Source: Lunularia cruciata (Eukaryota > Streptophyta > Marchantiopsida > Lunulariales > Lunulariaceae). Taken from it: DNA of 64,000 nucleotides. Numbering within the stretch: position 1 is the first letter of the stretch; each line of letters begins with the position of its first letter. The stretch spans positions 43,192,552 through 43,256,551 of the forward strand of contig OX419756.1 of NCBI GenBank assembly GCA_948567375.1, given 5' to 3'. Shown piece after piece: positions 62,204 to 64,000 of this stretch. A program made the translations under genes and the position numbers. The notes below the pieces were generated by a model, which searched no databases, was not told the origin of the DNA, and worked only from the letters and a program-made list of their open reading frames with translations.

Positions 62204-63378
62204 CTACTTAAATTTGTGTTTGTCTGCCTTAGCTTTCCTTTTATCTACGCTCAATTTTTTCTCCATTTCAATTTCCATCTTCTCTGTCTCTAATCTAATG
62301 CGCTCTGCTTCCATTCTCAACATTGTTTTCTCTCTCTTCCTCATGTTGGTGGTTTCTAGTTCAGCTAGCCATAACCTCTCTCTAGATTCTATACTATCTA
62401 CCTTTAACATGGTAATTTTTGCTAAATCATGAGACAATGACATACTGGGTGACAACTTGGGTACCTTACTTGCAGAAATTCCACCTTTCCTCCTCTTTGG
62501 GTCTCGTTCTCCTTCTTGGTCTGCACAATCAGATCCATCTCTTGTAGAAATTAAAGGCAGTGGTGGTGTAATGAAAGGCGAGTCCTTGGTTGGTGGAATA
62601 CATGGAGACTCATCCTTTGGTGATAGGATTCCATTCTCCATGCCACTTGCTAAACTTTCCACCCCTTGGGTGTTTGTGACCAACTCAGGGCCTAAGTCAA
62701 GGAGCACCACCTCTGGAGGAGATGAGAAATGGGAGCACTCCTACGCACCTTCATGGACCTCCTCCTTGCCAGCCTCGCAAATCTCGCTCGAATTAGGATT
62801 ACAATCTCCTAAACTTACCATTGCCGGTGGACTTATGTTTGCTATGCTCCGAAACATGGCTTCCATTCTTGCAAAATGCGGGCACATTCCATTCAATTTA
62901 TCTTCTATAGTTCTCCACCCTTTGCTATATTCCTTCTCGGTGAGACCTTCTCCCGTCGCCTTGTTCTTGAGCTCTCGAGTTTCTTTGTATTGTTTCATGT
63001 ACCGCAACCATTTCTTGTAAAGTCTGTCACCTGTCATAGAAGTAGGAAATCCGATACACTCTCTAATCAAAAAGGTTGCCATGAAACTAAATGCGGTCAA
63101 TTTTTGAATGGGCTTTTTGCAGTTCCCACCATGAATTTGTGCAAAATGCTCGGGGTCCTCCAAATAATCCAGTATTTGGCTGTAATGGTGTGTTGCCATA
63201 TGCAAAATCGTTCATCCTCCTTGGTTTTGCCAGGCACAAAAGAAGCCATCCTCAACAAGTCTCCAAATTTCCCTAATGGCTGTTGAGGTTGCGAATCCAA
63301 AGATGACTCTATAGGTCCCGGATCAACGTCATCGATAATGGAGTCTCCTACACTAAATCGTTGTACTTGATCACCCAT
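62204..63378 (-). pseudogene. Myb/SANT-like ORF, Harbinger-partner type, broken
   Basis: On the minus strand, Met at 63,378 opens a Ser/Asp-rich N terminus (about 60 codons). Near 63,200 a one-base frame change leads into the main frame (63,205-62,204), which is interrupted only by a TAG at 62,741-62,743 (Q expected; C-to-T). The middle has DRLYKKWLRYMKQYKETREL, then G-L-T-E-K-E, K-G-W-R-T-I-E-D-K-L and MCPHFARMEAMF. This arrangement is seen in Myb/SANT-like proteins that accompany PIF/Harbinger transposases in plants and oomycetes. The C terminus is a Lys/Glu-rich coiled coil (R-M-E-A-E-R-I-R-L-E-T-E-K-M). It is convergent with the transposase at 55.4 kb, which may be its partner. The family match is from memory of layout, not a search. 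Confidence 0.55.
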
Positions 63379-64000
63379 TGCAAAAAGTTTGTTGCACTCC
63401 TAGTGTGAGAATAGTCGCACTCTAATCAATTTTTTGGTTGCCGCACGGCGGCACTGATCATTTCCCACACCAATTCGAAACTACAAAACCGTCGTTACTT
63501 GCTTGACAACTCGCACCTTTGCTAATGAGGGTGGCGAATTTCAGTTTATAAATTTGAATTGTTGTGCGGGGCCATTTTGGATCTTGAATACGAAAAAAAT
63601 CATCAATACGTGACTAAATGATTACTCGACCACCCTCTGGAGGAAACACGTCACTTTTTCTGACAATCATTTATTTACGTACGGCCCTCCAAAACATCCA
63701 TAAGGTAGAGGCATTCCAAAACATCCATAAGATAGGATTTGATTTTTATAAATGAATGTAATTAGCTGAATATATCCCTTAACTGAAGCGATAGGCGTTC
63801 AGTTATTACACTCTCGTACCGATATCGAATTCATTAAAAATTATTACGAAGTTTGTTATTTTTCCACTAGACATCCGTCGAATCTATTTCTGAAACCCTT
63901 TATTGTTCTACTATAGTTGCGAACTGCAGTACGTCCCAACGGTGAGTCGGATCGAGCATATTTATAGTGCACTGTACAGTACACATGCGAAAACCGTGGT
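63379..64000. other. No feature seen
   Basis: I see no coding or repeat structure in this terminal stretch other than a short direct duplication 'ccaaaacatccataag' at about 63,687 and 63,717. Confidence 0.5.

Noticed and set aside
62457-63286. Plus-strand frames of 136-187 codons at 62.4-63.3 kb
   Set aside because: They are the antisense of the Myb/SANT-like ORF, whose own strand shows the coherent motifs.

Overview
This is eukaryotic nuclear DNA from a land plant. The evidence is a set of spliced GT-AG genes for plant proteins: a plastid fibrillin (FBN7/PAP13 type), a pectin acetylesterase, and a secretory-type nucleoside diphosphate kinase of the Arabidopsis NDPK5 (At1g17410) type. Introns run from about 100 to 620 bases. 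A tandem-SAM protein fused to a PRXL2-type thioredoxin fold, together with PIF/Harbinger and Ty3-type relics, makes a bryophyte or another seed-free plant my best guess. The species cannot be fixed from the sequence alone. No bacterial operon, CRISPR array, rRNA or tRNA gene was seen.

Left part (about 1-29,200) is gene-bearing, with moderate GC. It holds an intronless N6-adenine-methyltransferase-family protein (3,339-3,938, +), the NDPK (7,580-9,169, -), the SAM-PRXL2 protein (14,648-16,886, +), FBN7 (18,499-19,772, -), a 12-exon pectin acetylesterase (21,202-25,012, -), and an unidentified spliced gene (about 26,698-28,923, -). I derived the exon joins from splice consensus, reading phase and family similarity. 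For four genes every junction keeps frame. A perfect minus-strand tRNA-Met primer binding site at 4,660-4,671 marks a retroelement remnant among these genes.

Right part (about 29,200-64,000) is AT-rich and repeat-laden. It holds a decayed Ty3-type LTR retrotransposon (42,726-49,007) interrupted by an LTR-like insertion. It also holds two PIF/Harbinger transposase relics (50.9-51.5 and 55.4-56.7 kb), a Myb/SANT-like relic (62.2-63.4 kb), many tandem repeats, and a broken, unrecognised multi-exon gene (58.7-61.2 kb). GC-rich 'AGCGYC' word arrays, inverted relative to each other, flank that gene.

The genes do not form a pathway. They are independent housekeeping, plastid and cell-wall functions. 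The most novel candidates are the unknown gene with flanking inverted arrays (57.1-61.8 kb), the SAM-PRXL2 fusion, and the unidentified gene at 26.7-28.9 kb.
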